The notes beneath the pieces are model-generated. The model saw only the letters and a list, made by a program, of their open reading frames with translations. It was not told where the DNA came from and searched no databases. This document shows, piece after piece, positions 34,283 through 45,544 of a DNA stretch of 64,000 nucleotides (positions within the stretch are counted from its first letter, which is position 1; each line of letters opens with the position of its first letter). Location: assembly GCF_030247185.1 (NCBI RefSeq), contig NC_080572.1:153558365-153622364 (forward strand), written 5' to 3'. This DNA is from Malaya genurostris (taxonomy: Eukaryota > Arthropoda > Insecta > Diptera > Culicidae). The translations under genes were made by a program, and so were the position numbers.

Positions 34283-34616
34283 CGATATACAAAACAATGC
34301 ATTAAAATGAAGATTATCAATACTAATAGGTTTACGAAAATCTAAGATGTTATCGATAACTACCTAAATAAAAAAGAAACGTATTCGAAAACTCATAGTC
34401 GATAGTAATAAGGCTTTCGACCATTTCTTATCGAGTTCAGTCGTTTACGAGCTCGATTGTTTTGGTTCCATAATGCCAAAACTTCTCGATAATCTAATAC
34501 TTCTTCGAGTTAAGTCGAACGAAGCTCGATGATCGACTTCGAATCGAGAACCATAATACGAAACGTGGTCGATTCGATAAAATTTCAGTCGAATCGAGAT
34601 ACATAATGCCACCCCA

Positions 34617-35905
34617 GTTTTGCTCTTTGTTTACGTTCGATCATTTGGGCTATTCTATCTTTCAGGGAGAGTGTGCTGGGTGCTCACGATTTTCTCAAGT
34701 CTAGCCTTGAGGATGCGAGACAAGAGTTTGTAATCATAGTTGATAAGCGAAATTGGTCTATACGAACGAGCTGTATCATCTGTGTTTTTCTTTTTCACCA
34801 AGACAATAACACTTTCGACGAAGACGGCGGGGAAGTTGGACGACAGAGCTTCATGATAGGTTCATGATGAGATTTTGTTCTCTGTGGATGACGTTGAAGG
34901 TTCGCAAGTAAAATTCTCTTGGAAGACCATCTGAACCAGGAGACTTTCGTGGAGCGCTTGTTTTGATTGCTTATAAAATTTCGGCAGTCGTTATTTCACA
35001 CATGCAATCATCGTTCTCTGCATCATTTTCAGAAATAATTCTATCACATACGTAATCCTCATCACGTCTTACCTCTCTTTCTTCTGTGTATAGAGTCTTG
35101 TAGTAGGCAAGCATGTGCCTTTCGATGTCTTCGGAGCTCTGCAAGATTTCGTCGTCCTCCGTTCGTATTCGAGTAATTGTTGTTCGTCTCCTCCTTCTTT
35201 CCCCAAGGTGGAACGTGGATATCGGTTCTCCCGAAATGTAGGTTTCGTTGTTATATACAAACATGCGAGTAAATTTTCTTTGATGGGATAGCATTTGAGC
35301 CTTCAATCGATTGATGATTGATAGCTTTGTAGGATCTCTGTAATAGCTGTCATAAGCTTCCCGTAACTGAGCATACAACCGTTGATGTTCACGGCAGAAA
35401 GCATCGTATGATAGCTTGGAAAATCGTCGAAAAAGCGATTTTATTTTAGGTTTTGCATATTTTAACCACCAGCTCATCCAAGATCGGAAATTTCGCCTTT
35501 GGCGGGTCCAATATTGCCAATTGATTTTAAAATCGTCGATATTTTCTGCCGTTAATAGGTGCGGACGAAGAGACCAAAAACCACGTCCAGGCTCTCGACC
35601 GAAATGAGGGAGACAAACTCGGGTGGTAACAGCCTTGTGGTCAGTAAAGGAGCACACATGAGTGTGAACGTTTCTCAGCTGTTCGCAGAGCCCAGCGCTG
35701 ATGTAGATACGATCCAGCCTTGACATCGAATTGTGTGTTATGTATGTGGGACCGCTCGTGCCACTTGAAGACACTATGATTTTTTCAATGATATGACAAG
35801 CTGTAATAATTCGAAAAGCTGTATGCTGGTATTTTCTGTCAATGTATACTCGTTTGTGTACAAGACGCGTAGTAAGAAATTGCATGCATTTAGGCAATTT
35901 GACTA
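34617..35905 (-). pseudogene. LINE D ORF2: endonuclease end and RT start
   Basis: The frame from about 35897 carries the end of the endonuclease (YITHNSMSRLDRIYISAGL, SFTDHKAVTTRV) and a basic linker. Past 34971 come AIKTSAPRKSPGSDGLPREF, then (one frameshift) VLVKKKNTDDTARSYRPISL and NYDYKLLSRILKARLEKI. It ends in RIAQMIERKQRAK at the insertion point. It lacks the N-terminal nuclease half, as expected for a 5'-truncated insertion. Confidence 0.86.
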
Positions 35906-36734
35906 AAATGGAAAATAATCAATCGCCAAAATATTGATAATGAACTAGAGTAGACTGGATTATAATATTGTGCCGCGTATACGTTAGCTGTACCCAGCAT
36001 GTATTAAAAGACATTTTTATGAATAAAGTTGTCTGTAGATAGATTCTACCGGCATGAGCTCCATTCGTCGTTTTCATTAGGGTATGAATAGATACTGTAT
36101 TTCATGGATAGTGAGACGTGCTTTTTGTTTTTGTCATTTTGAAAACTATGCAATAATTGCATCAACCATCTTTTAAAACGAAGTTGAGTTTCATAGGGTA
36201 TCTGTACACTAGATCATCTCAGGTTTACCACTAATTTAACATTTTAGGATCATTACTAATAATGATATCTGCTGTCTTTGATTAATACATTGCACTGTGG
36301 GGAAAAAGGATGAAAAACGCGACTTTACTCAATAATTTCATAGAAATCTTTGAAAATATTTTCAAAGTAGGTTTATCTTATGTAGTGTTAACCGTAGAAC
36401 CGATTGATGACAATTAGAATAGCCGCAAAATTCACTATCATGGCCGTTTTGCTCCAAATTTTTTTTCCTACCTCACTAACTGTAAAACCCTGAAAAATGT
36501 ATTCGTCTAATGAAAAGGTACTCCTGACATTTTTATTAGTTCTATAAATAGATTGCTGTTTGTCAGAACGATTGCAAAAACCTGTTTTCTTTCTTACACC
36601 AAATCATTTTCTTCAATCAATTATGTTAAACCAAGATAGTTCGATGTTACGCACATAGCCCTACAAACTAATTAACAGGTAGTTTCCATGATCCCATGAA
36701 TCGTGCAACAACATTCTATCCCAATTTTTCTTGA
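35906..36734. other. Unassigned AT-rich DNA
   Basis: No recognisable element ends or coding motifs. Confidence 0.5.
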
Positions 36735-37345
36735 AACCTAATATTAAGTTCAATTCTGATTTACGATCCTGAAGCAGAATCAATACGACCTAGACATTGT
36801 GGTCCATATTACTTAGAAAACTTCGGTGATCCAAGTACATACAATGGGAATAACAATACTAGCTCGTTTAACCCGTTTTACTCCAATTAATTCCATAAAT
36901 CGTACCATTAATTAAACTTTCTTTCACATTTCAAAAGAAGGCTTACTGCGGTTAATCAAAATCGACTGATATTGTGTGGAATAAGTTATACCGTGTTACT
37001 CCAATTTATCCTATCAATATTGGTGTGAAACGGTATAACATGATTCATGCGTTCACTGAAGTTATTTGTAATTTAATTTTTAGTTCTATCTAGTTCTTTT
37101 TTTTTGACTGACATAATTTTAATCAACCGCAATAAGCCTCCTTTCGGAATGCGATAGAAATTTTAACCAATGATACGATTTATTGGTGTAAAACGGATTA
37201 AAAGGGCTAGTACTACCAATCCTATTGTATGTACTTGGATTTCTGCAGTTTCCTACGTAATGTGAATCAATATTGATAGATCGTATTGGATCTGCTTCTG
37301 GATTGTAGATTAAAAACGGTACAACGAGTTTCCTGTTGTCATTGA
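36735..37345. repeat. Inverted repeat, arms about 225 bp
   Basis: The segment about 36740-36965 matches the reverse complement of about 37120-37345 at roughly 75% (shared ATCCAAGTACATACAAT, CCGTTTTAC, AGGCTTA(C/T)TGCGGTT). The unpaired centre is about 150 bp. It could be a decayed MITE or hairpin. No flanking duplication was identified. Confidence 0.65.
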
Positions 37346-37462
37346 AACTATATGCCAATGATTTGTCAGACCTTTTTACATCAGAAACATTCTATTCGGT
37401 CTTCTGAAACTTCTTCTGTGATATGTTATATAGGTAAACTTTATTACAATCCAGTACAAAAA

Positions 37463-38390
37463 GAAGGGTGGGTAATGTCAGAGACATAACTGGATGACTT
37501 GAATAGGAATTAAACTGGTACACTTCCGAATATCAGTTAGTGGATCAATTATGTGAACTGTACAAGCTTTCCTCTTCTTTACTAGAGTTTGAAACGATGC
37601 ACTGCACTCAAGTACGGATTAGTTATATCAAACGTTCTGACATACAGTTCAATATTATGAAATAATTTATATAGTTCTTCGTGATAAAAAGGAGGACGTA
37701 AACGTTCAACTTTTTTATTCAATACGAAAAATTTTGAAATTTATATTAATGCAAATACAATGAACATTAAAACATCTGACACTAACAAAATCCAATTAAA
37801 AAAGCCGGGAAAAATGCGAAAATTTTTCAATTAGAATGAATTAAACTGTAAACCTTCACTAAACTGGTTATATTCACATCTGATTTGCATAGGTATTTCA
37901 CCAGATAAGTATTTCTAATAGTTCTTTAGATAATATTTAAATCCATTAGAAGGGCTGATTTTGCGTAATGTTTTCCATCGTTTCCACATATTTTGTTAAA
38001 ATACAAACGATAAGCAGCAGGATGACGCAATCGATCGATTCTTTGAAGGGATTAAATACTGAACGCAATTGATGAAATATCGAACTGAATTCTTGATACT
38101 TGAACCTGAGCTGAACGAAATATATCAAGTATTAACGTTTTATACCTACCCAGGTCATGACTTTTCTTTCGTTTATTCCAAAAATTTCAGAACACTTTAA
38201 TTTTGAATTATTTGTGATTATGTCATACTACTGAAAATGTTATCATAAATTGATGATGATATTTCTGATGGCATGTAGTAAAAATTATGTCGATACGTTA
38301 GATACAATAAGAGATATTCACGATCAAAAACTTATTACTCTCTCAGAGGGGAAATTTGTAAAAGGCGCCTCATAGTAAAGTATTCACGAC
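37463..38390 (+). repeat. SU repeat copy 2, both ends present (928 bp)
   Basis: Begins GAAGGGTGGGTAATGTCAGAGAC after AAAAA and ends GTATTCACGAC before AAAA (38391-38394). The same end pair flanks the 3.4-kb copy at 51280. This copy lacks tandem units. Near its right end the plus strand carries KNYVDTLDTIRDIHDQ and FVKGA-stop, in frame except for one shift. Confidence 0.7.
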
Positions 38391-39802
38391 AAAAGGGACC
38401 TTGAGGTAAAATGAACATGATAGCATTCAGTGCGGATTTTCTAAGCCTCCAAAAAGTCGTAGCGTTTTTGATCCCTTTTTTCCCTACTGTGCATTGGTTC
38501 GAAGAATAAGAAGAAAATATATGCATTCTGCTCCGATTTTCACGTTTTCATAACAGAAGTATAGTTCATTTTCACACTAATTTTGATTGTTAGGGCTGCA
38601 TTGGCGAAGATATTGGTTCCGAATCCATCATATGTGTGCTGAAGACCGAGTAATCGGATAAATACTGTGATGTCCTGACTAATGAGACGACATTGGTTCA
38701 ACTGCCCTATATCATTTGAATTAGTCTAGATGGCAAATGTTCGTGTAGGTGTGTGTCAAAATATTTGACAAATTTTTCACAATAATTGCTTGGCTAATTT
38801 GCATAAATTTCAATTCAAACGAAAAGTATTATAACAGTTTAACTGAAATTTCAATTGAATTGTATCTGAATCTAACAACGAATTCCGGGATAATAGGGTG
38901 ATAGGTGTTAAATATTTCAATTTCCATGAATATTTTATTTGAAAGTGACAGTGCAAAATTGCGCAAAATCAATTTGCAGGTCTTGTTAGTGCATGGCTAA
39001 ATACAATTCGTTGAAACAGCTGTTGCGTTCTTTATTCTTTTATTTCTGATAACTTTCTTAATCAAGAAGATCCGGATCCGGAAATATAGTGTAAAGTGGG
39101 TTAACAGTTTTATACCATCACTGAAAAAAGGGCGAAAACCCGTAAAAAATTTTCTAATTCCACCTCAAATTTTCTCCAATTGATAGTTTTTATCAGTAGA
39201 CGGTCAAACAAACCGTTTTTAGTTATTCTTCAAGAATCGAAGAAAATTATTTTGAAGAATACTACAGTATTATATATGATAGTATGATTGGTATGAGAAA
39301 GGCATAATTTCCTACTGGATTAAAACAGGTCTGAAAAAGTGATTGCGCCATCACCGCAATCACTTTTTCAGAGGTGGCCGAAACGATTTTCACCAACTTA
39401 GATTCAAATGAAAGGTCTTATGGTCCCATAGCTTGTTATTGAATTTCATCAGGAACCGAATTTCGGAGTTACAGGGTAATATGTGAAAATTAAAGAAAAA
39501 CCTAGTGGTGTAATGATGCCTTTTCATATTACTTATATTTTCAAAAACATGACTAGAAGATTCTTTCAAGTTTCTTTTTTTCAAAGTTGAATAAAATCAA
39601 AAACTTTTTTCGGTAAAAACTTTTTTCGGTTAACCAAGATCATCTTATTTAAATTAGAAATTATTTTAAGATTTATCTGGGGTAGTAGCAGATATCTTAA
39701 GCGAAAACGACATAGCAAAAAGTTTCATCGAGTTAATAACAATTGATCACAGCTTCCACAGTTTCGCTTCTGCATTGATTGACCAATTCTTTTCAGCTTA
39801 AA
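38391..39802. repeat. Decayed T-like repeats
   Basis: Includes blocks resembling the interior of T1/T2: GTGGCCGAAACGATTTTCAC, AGATTCAAATGAAAGGTCTTA, GGAGTTACAGGGTAATATG and AAATGTTCGTGTAGGTGTGTG. No intact ends were found. No coding signal. Confidence 0.5.
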
Positions 39803-40726
39803 CGAGGTCTGTTCAAAAAGTACCCGGAATTCTCATTTTTCTGAAAAAATATTTATTTATTCGTCTACATCTATATGGTCCCCTTCAAAGTAATCCCCCC
39901 TAGATATAATACACTTATGCCAGCGTTTTTTCCAGTCTTCGAAACACCCCTGATAGTCACTTTTTGTAATGCTCTGTAGCACTCTCAGCGATTCTGCCTT
40001 TATCTCTTCAATCGATGAAAAACGCTGTCCTTTCATGGGTCTCTTCAACTTTGGGAACAGGAAAAAATCACACGGAGCGATATCTGGTGAATAAGGAGGT
40101 TGGGGCATGATTAAAGCGATGATAATGCGTTTGTTTTTTTGATCAAAATTCACCAGTTTTGGAACGAATTTGCTGCCACTCGTTTCTTGCCCAAAACATT
40201 TGAAAAAATATGATGGCGTGAGCCAACTGATATGCCAACTTCATCAGCAACTTCTCTGATAGTGATTCGGCGATCATCCATAATCATTTTTTCCACTTTT
40301 CCCACAATTTCATCGATTATTGACGTGCTGGGTCAACCGGAGCGTTCGTCGTCTCCAACGTCTTCGCGGCCATCTTGGAAACGCTTATACCACTCGTAAA
40401 CACTTGTATTTTTCATAGCAGACTCACCGTAGGCTCTCTGTAACATTTCGCACACTTGGTTACACTTTATTTCATTTTTCACGCAAAATTTAATACAAAT
40501 TCTTTGACTCTTCAATTCTTCCATTGTTCAAACTAACAAAAATCTCCCAGCTCAAAAAAACACGTCTACACCAGCCGCTACAAGACAGAATGTAAACAAT
40601 GAATACAGCTGAAAATTTCACCATACATTAGGGACATATGTACCAACACAATAAAAAAAATTTGACCACCGGACTCTCCAGACGCGTGCAATTAAAAAAT
40701 TCCGGGAACTTTTTGAACAGACCTCG
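39803..40726 (-). mobile_element. mariner transposon, internally deleted, both ends present
   Basis: Ends CGAGGTCTGTTCAAAAAGT and the inverted ACTTTTTGAACAGACCTCG. TA follows at 40727. The left flank reads AA where TA is expected. Total length is 924 bp, against about 1.3 kb usual for mariner; the missing part is in the transposase. Confidence 0.87.
39857..40524 (-). pseudogene. mariner transposase, catalytic centre deleted
   Basis: Minus-strand start MEELKSQRICIKFCVKNEIK, then the paired helix-turn-helix region (VYEWYKRFQDGREDVGDDER, SIIDEIVGKVEKMIMDDRRI, ISVGSRHHIF). After VLGKKRVAANSF there is a stop and a jump to PPYSPDIAPCDFFLFPKLKR, the final part of the D,D34D core. It ends in HIDVDE at 39857. 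Roughly 110 residues with the first two catalytic Asp are missing, so it cannot cut DNA, though it retains the DNA-binding part. Confidence 0.87.
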
Positions 40727-40780
40727 TATTGTAGAAAAATTACATTTTTATGCATTTCACTGATTATATGGAAGAAAATC

Positions 40781-41738
40781 CTAGTTTCTGTGAAACGCTC
40801 GCACTTTGGACTTGACATTCTTCATTAAATTCTGCACAGTTACTTTTGCGACTTTCCTGGTGGCAGCTGTCCAGTTTTTTTTACTCCTGCATGTTTTGGG
40901 ACACTGTACCTTCCTTCCGAAAGTGCCGCTTGACAATTGTCCAATACCTTTCAATTGGCCGAGGATCCGGGCAGTTCGGTGGGTTGATGTCCTTTTCCAC
41001 GAATTGTACATTAGTTTTTGACAACCACTGTAGAACGGAGTTAGCGTAGTGGGCTGAAGCCAAATCCGGCCAGAGGAGAGGAGGAGCCTTATGCTTTCTG
41101 TACAGTGGCAGCATTCTCTTCTTCAAACATTCTTCCTCGTACACCTTGGCGTTAATTGTGCCCTTCGTGAAGAAAATCGACGACCGCAAAACACAGGTAC
41201 AAATTGCTTGCAGACCAACACCTTCTGTCTAAACTTTTCCATCGCCACCGTGGTGTCAGCGCCGTCCAGGTCCTGGTACACAGATTTCGTATAATATTGC
41301 GGTATGGGCAGCGCTCGAGAGTCTTCCTTGGCGTAGGTTTCGTCGTCGATCAGGATGCATCCGTCTTTATTCTGTAGAATCCGGTTTTTTCGGCACCTTC
41401 TGTTTCTTGTACGTTTTCAGGGAGTTCCGAACTTTTATTCGTTGAATCATCCCGATGCTGGTGTTGAACTGCTTGACCAAATCCCGCGTCGACGCCGATG
41501 GGTTTTTCCTGATGTACTCAACCACTTTTAAGTCCAGGCCGGGCTGGCTGGGACCCGTTTTCCTACCGGATCGGGGCAAATCCTTCATGGGAAGAGTCTT
41601 ACCGAACTTCTCGATAATATTTTTGACACTGGTGTGGTGCTCTTTGACCCGTTATGCAATTTCGTTGTACGTGACACCACTTTCTGAGCACCAAGTGTGC
41701 AGAATTTTCTTTCGCGTTTCCGGATCAATTCGACTCAT
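40781..41738 (-). pseudogene. DD37E-1 transposase
   Basis: Starts MSRIDPETRKKILHTWCSES at 41738. An in-frame stop follows within 30 codons (EIA-stop-RVKEHH). The HTH/linker has LPRSGRKTGPSQPG and STRDLVKQFNTSIGMIQRI. The catalytic core shows LIDDETYAKED (first Asp) and WPDLASAHYANSVLQWL; from that Asp to the Glu of RPIERYW there are 37 residues, the DD37E spacing. Frameshifts near 41380, 41190 and 40885 break it; the tail reads VQNLMKNVKSKVRAFHRN. All three catalytic residues survive. Confidence 0.87.
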
Positions 41739-41879
41739 CATTGAAACGATAAACCGCACCGAAACCAATCGATTGCGCAGTTGTTATTGCCATGTAAACA
41801 AACATGTCGCTGCAAAAAATTAAGCCATTTCAGAGTAAAAACTGTTTGAATGTTGCTAACTACTTATCGATACACTCCT

Positions 41880-43683
41880 TAGACCCATTGCAATGTTGTC
41901 TTGCATCAGAGAATTATTCGAAAAAATTATACTTCGTCGTCTCGACACTTGGGTCGAGACGAACGGTTTTTTGTCAGATACTCCGTTTGGCTTCCGTAGA
42001 AATAAAGGGACGAATGGTTGCCTTGCATTACTTTCGTCTGACATCCAAATTGTCTTCGCTCAAAAACAACAAAAGACATCTGTATTTTTAGGCATGAAAG
42101 GAGCATTTGATTCAGTTTCCATTGATGTTCTTTCAGACAAGCTCCATCAACATGGACTTCCAGTGGTTATAAATAATTATTTGCACAACCTTTTGTTAGA
42201 GAAGTGCATGTATTTTTCACATGGCGATTTGGCAATAATCAGAATTAGCTACATGAGTCTCCCGCAAGGCTCATGCCTCAGTCTGCTCCTGTATAATTTC
42301 TATGTAAACTACATTGTCAGCTGTCTCGTAACCCCATGTACACTAAAAACATTGCAAGATACCTTAGATAACTTGTCCGTTTGGGCTGTTCATCTGAAAG
42401 CATGAAAGTAACTTCAGCTCCATATGATGGAAAGAATGATCCAACAGGTTTTGGTTTTTAAATACCTCGGGGTGTGGTTTGATTCCAAATGTACGTGGGG
42501 AGGACACATTAGGTATCTGATAACAAAATGCTAACAAAGAGTAAATTTTCTTCGAACAATAACAGGATCTTGGTGGGGTGCTCATCAGGAAGATCTAATC
42601 AAATTGTATCAGACAACGATACTTTCAGTGATGTAATATGGATGCGTTTGTTTTCGTTCCGCTGCAAACTCTCATATTATCAAACTATAGCGAATTCAGT
42701 ATCGTTGTTTACGAATTGCTTTAGGCTGCATGTATTCGACACATACAATGAGTCTCGTAGTTCTGGCTGGAGTTCTTCCCTTGAAAGATCGTTTTTGGAG
42801 CTTTCATCGCGATTGCTAATAAGGTGTGAGGTGCTGAATCCCTTGATTATTAATAACTTCGAAAGGCTAGTCGAGCTTCAATCTCAAACAAGATGTATGA
42901 CAGTATATTTTAACCATTTGTCACAGGAAATCAGCTCTTCAAGATATATTCCTACCCGTGTCAGCCTCCTAAATGTTCCTGACTCAACGTTATTTTTCGA
43001 CTCGTCCATGCAGCGCGAAGTGCGTGGAATCCCGGAACACCTACGCTCGATGGAAATCCCAAAAATATTTTCAGTAAGTTCAGGCATATTGACTCTGAGA
43101 AAATGTTTTACACGGACGGGTCACGAATTGAAGGGGCTACTGGGTTTGGTGTATTCAACGATAATGTTTCGGTTTCATTTAGGCTTCAAGAACCTGCATC
43201 TGTTTATATAGCAGAGCTAGCAGCAAATGATTATAGCTTTACTGTAATCGTCAAATTATTTCCAAACCAATATTTTCTCCCTTTTTCTTGTACAAAATAA
43301 ACAGTGATAATAATAATTATCAAATCACAATAGTTTGGGTCCAAGTTCATTGCAGGCAATGAAAGAGCCGATAGTTTCGTCAAACGTGGTGCTATTGAAG
43401 GTGAAATTTATGAGCGACCGAATGCTTTCAACGAATTCTATGGCGCGACTCGCCAAAGAACACTTGCCAGCTGCAAGCTTTTTGGGATATAGATGATCTG
43501 GGTCGCTGGATGCACTCAATTATTCCTAAAATATCGACAAAAGCATGGCTCAGGGATCTTGATGTGAGTAGGTAATTCATTCGTGTGATATCAAGATTCA
43601 TGTCCAATCACTACACGTTTGATGCGTGGAATTTCTTCGAAATGGACTTTCCGAGACTAATCATTGTGGTTGCGGCGAAGGCT
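41880..43683 (+). pseudogene. LINE H ORF2, RT to RNase H
   Basis: Resumes RPIAMLSCIRELFEKIILRR after DD37E-1. RT motifs: TPFGFRRNKGTN, MKGAFDSVSIDVL, SLPQGSCLSLLLYNFYVN. About 30 residues that would include ADD are missing (TPCTLK runs into TLQDTLDNLS). A stop occupies the same codon as in LINE C (near 42532), then SRSSGWSSSLERSF-like and FYTDGSRIEGATGFGVF (RNase H), with AELAAN. The RNase H middle is deleted near 43300; CRQ replaces the GNEKAD region's start. The C-terminal part reads RNGLSETNHCGCGEG at the DD37E-2 site. Confidence 0.85.
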
Positions 43684-44877
43684 CAAGACTGTCCCAGAAA
43701 GTATGGACGCACTTTGATTTCGCTGTAAGTAATTCACAATTGTTAGATATTCAAATTTTATTCGATATACTGGTAATATTAGAATGCAACAACAGAATAT
43801 TATTCTTAACGTTTGCTACTTAGCCATTGTAGACTAGCTGGCGCACCTTCTTGCGAACATTCATCATTAAATTTCGTACAGACTTCTTGGTGGCAAGTTT
43901 TGACACTTTTTTCCAATATTTTTCGAGCTGTTGAAGACATGTTTTCTAAGATGTGCCTTTGATAAGGCCCCAAATTCCTCAATTGGTCGAAGTTGTGTGC
44001 AATTTGGTAGATTCATGTCTTTTGGGACGAAAGTGACCTTTTTAGTAGTATACCATTCTACCGTTGATTTCGAGTAGTGGCAAGAAGCAAGATCTGGCCA
44101 ACAGACAACAGTCGTTTTTGTAAACATTCCTTGATGTATGTTCATTCAAGCAGTGGTGGTGAAGGGTTTCGAAATCTTACCGCAGCTACAAATTGTTTGC
44201 CAGACCATAGCTTTCTTACCAAATTTTTCGACTTCAATCGAGGTCTCGGACTGATTTAACACTTGCCCTTTTCGCACCGTATAATATTGTGGTCCCGGCA
44301 AGGATTTGTAATCGATTTTCACGTAGGTTTCGTCGTCCATGACTATGCAGTTCAAATTTCCAGCAAGAATCGTATTGTATAGCTTTCGATCGCTCGGCTT
44401 GATCGATGCTTCTTGTTTCGGACTACGATTTGGTTGTTCCTGCTTCTTATCGGTTCGAATATTCAAACGTTCTTTAGCACGAAGAACATTTGACTTCGAA
44501 GTGCCCACTTTTTTGGTCACATCCCGAACTGAAACCTCGAACGCCTTTAGTATACGTTTATTCAACTGAGGGTTAGCAGGACCTTTTTTTCGACCCGTTT
44601 TCGGTTTATCCTCAAAGGTGTTATCCTCATCGAACTTCCTGATTGCATTTCGCACGGCTTTTTCATTTACTCCTTCCATTTTGTACACAATTTTTCGACG
44701 TTGTTCTGCTGAAAGGCCACGCATTTCGAAACAATCTAATGAAAACGAATAAGCAACTGCACAAGTGGTTAGAGAAGAGTGTAAACGACAGGACGCAGCC
44801 ATAAAAAATGACAGATTCTGAACCATTGTGAAATGGCAGCGGTTTTTGATTGCATCCATACTTTCTGGGACAGTCTT
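43684..44877 (-). mobile_element. DD37E-2: ITmD37E-type Tc1-like transposon
   Basis: Terminal repeats AGACTGTCCCAGAAAGTATGG (about 43686) and the inverted CCATACTTTCTGGGACAGTCT (to 44876). It interrupts the C-terminal zinc knuckle codons of LINE H. The right flank is TA (44878-44879), while the left TA has decayed to TCA. Length is about 1.19 kb. It is only distantly related to DD37E-1 (different ends). Confidence 0.88.
43820..44724 (-). pseudogene. DD37E-2 transposase, nearly complete
   Basis: Probable start MRGLSAEQRRKIVYKMEGVN at 44724; the open frame extends further upstream to 44937, into the terminal repeat and LINE H, which is not expected to be used. HTH and linker: RNAIRKFDEDNTFEDKPKTG, RKKGPANPQ, VSVRDVTKKVGTSKSNVLRA. 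Catalytic core: IVMDDETYVKIDYKSLPGPQ (Asp 1), WPDLASCHYSKSTVEWY (Asp 2) and RPIEEF (Glu) with 37 residues between the last two. One in-frame stop at 44146-44148 and one frameshift near 43905 before SKLATKKSVRNLMMNVRKKV separate it from an intact gene. Confidence 0.87.
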
Positions 44878-45070
44878 TATCGCGATATTGATCATGTCGT
44901 TTGGACATGCGTGTAGTATCGTGATGTCAGATCGCAACTAATACATTTTTTGCTTACCCAAGTTAGACCATCCAATGTCCCAGTTCGAGACATTCTTGCT
45001 TGTCGTGACCTTTGTTACATGGAACTTCTTTATCATTTCATAGAGACAATTGAAGTTTCAATTCAATAAA
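44878..45070 (+). pseudogene. LINE H ORF2 C-terminus
   Basis: Reads YRDIDHVVWTCV, a TAG, YRDVRSQLIHF, VPVRDILACRDLCYMELLYH and a final stop near 45068. It is collinear with the LINE C C-terminus (DIEHVVWSCVEYRDAR). The TAG replaces a Glu codon. Confidence 0.85.
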
Positions 45071-45408
45071 TGACCCTTTTGAGTCTTAGTTCTGACTCCT
45101 ACTGCGTCAATTAGTTCATCCAATAGCAAAATTGTAATAAAAATGATGTGCTAATTAAAACAATGGTTATGAAATCAACAACAAAATGTATAAAAATTTC
45201 AGCTTATTTTATAATTTATAGCAGTTAATCGTTTGGTTCAAATAATATGATATTTAGAAAATAAGAGGAGGGGTTTGTTTTATTAAACTCAAATCGTTGT
45301 GACTATATTAGTATTATAATAGAATAAGAATTCTATGTAAAAGTGATGCTACGGCGAAGAAAAACTTACGTGAATTGCATTAAGAAATAAACGTATCTAT
45401 GGAAAAAA
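45071..45408. other. LINE H 3' flank, unassigned
   Basis: AT-rich. It may include the LINE H 3' UTR, but no A-tail boundary or duplication could be fixed. Confidence 0.45.
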
Positions 45409-45544
45409 GTACGGGTGTGTAATGTCAGAGACATAACTGGATGTCGTGAATAGGAATAAAACAGATACTTTTACTTTACACTTCCTAATATCAATTAGTT
45501 GATCGATTGTGTGAATTGTGCAAGCGTTTCCCGTTTTACCTTTT
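45409..45544 (+). repeat. SU end fragment (copy 3)
   Basis: GTACGGGTGTGTAATGTCAGAGAC after an AAAAAA run, continuing about 130 bp in the SU pattern (ATCAATTAGTTGATCGATTG) until T2 sequence starts. Confidence 0.7.

Noticed and set aside
36764..37358. Similar peptides (NPEADPIR..NPSTYN..FNPFYTN) encoded by both arms of the inverted repeat
   Set aside because: Aligned codons differ mostly at first and second positions, one arm has stops, and the match is explained by the DNA inverted repeat.
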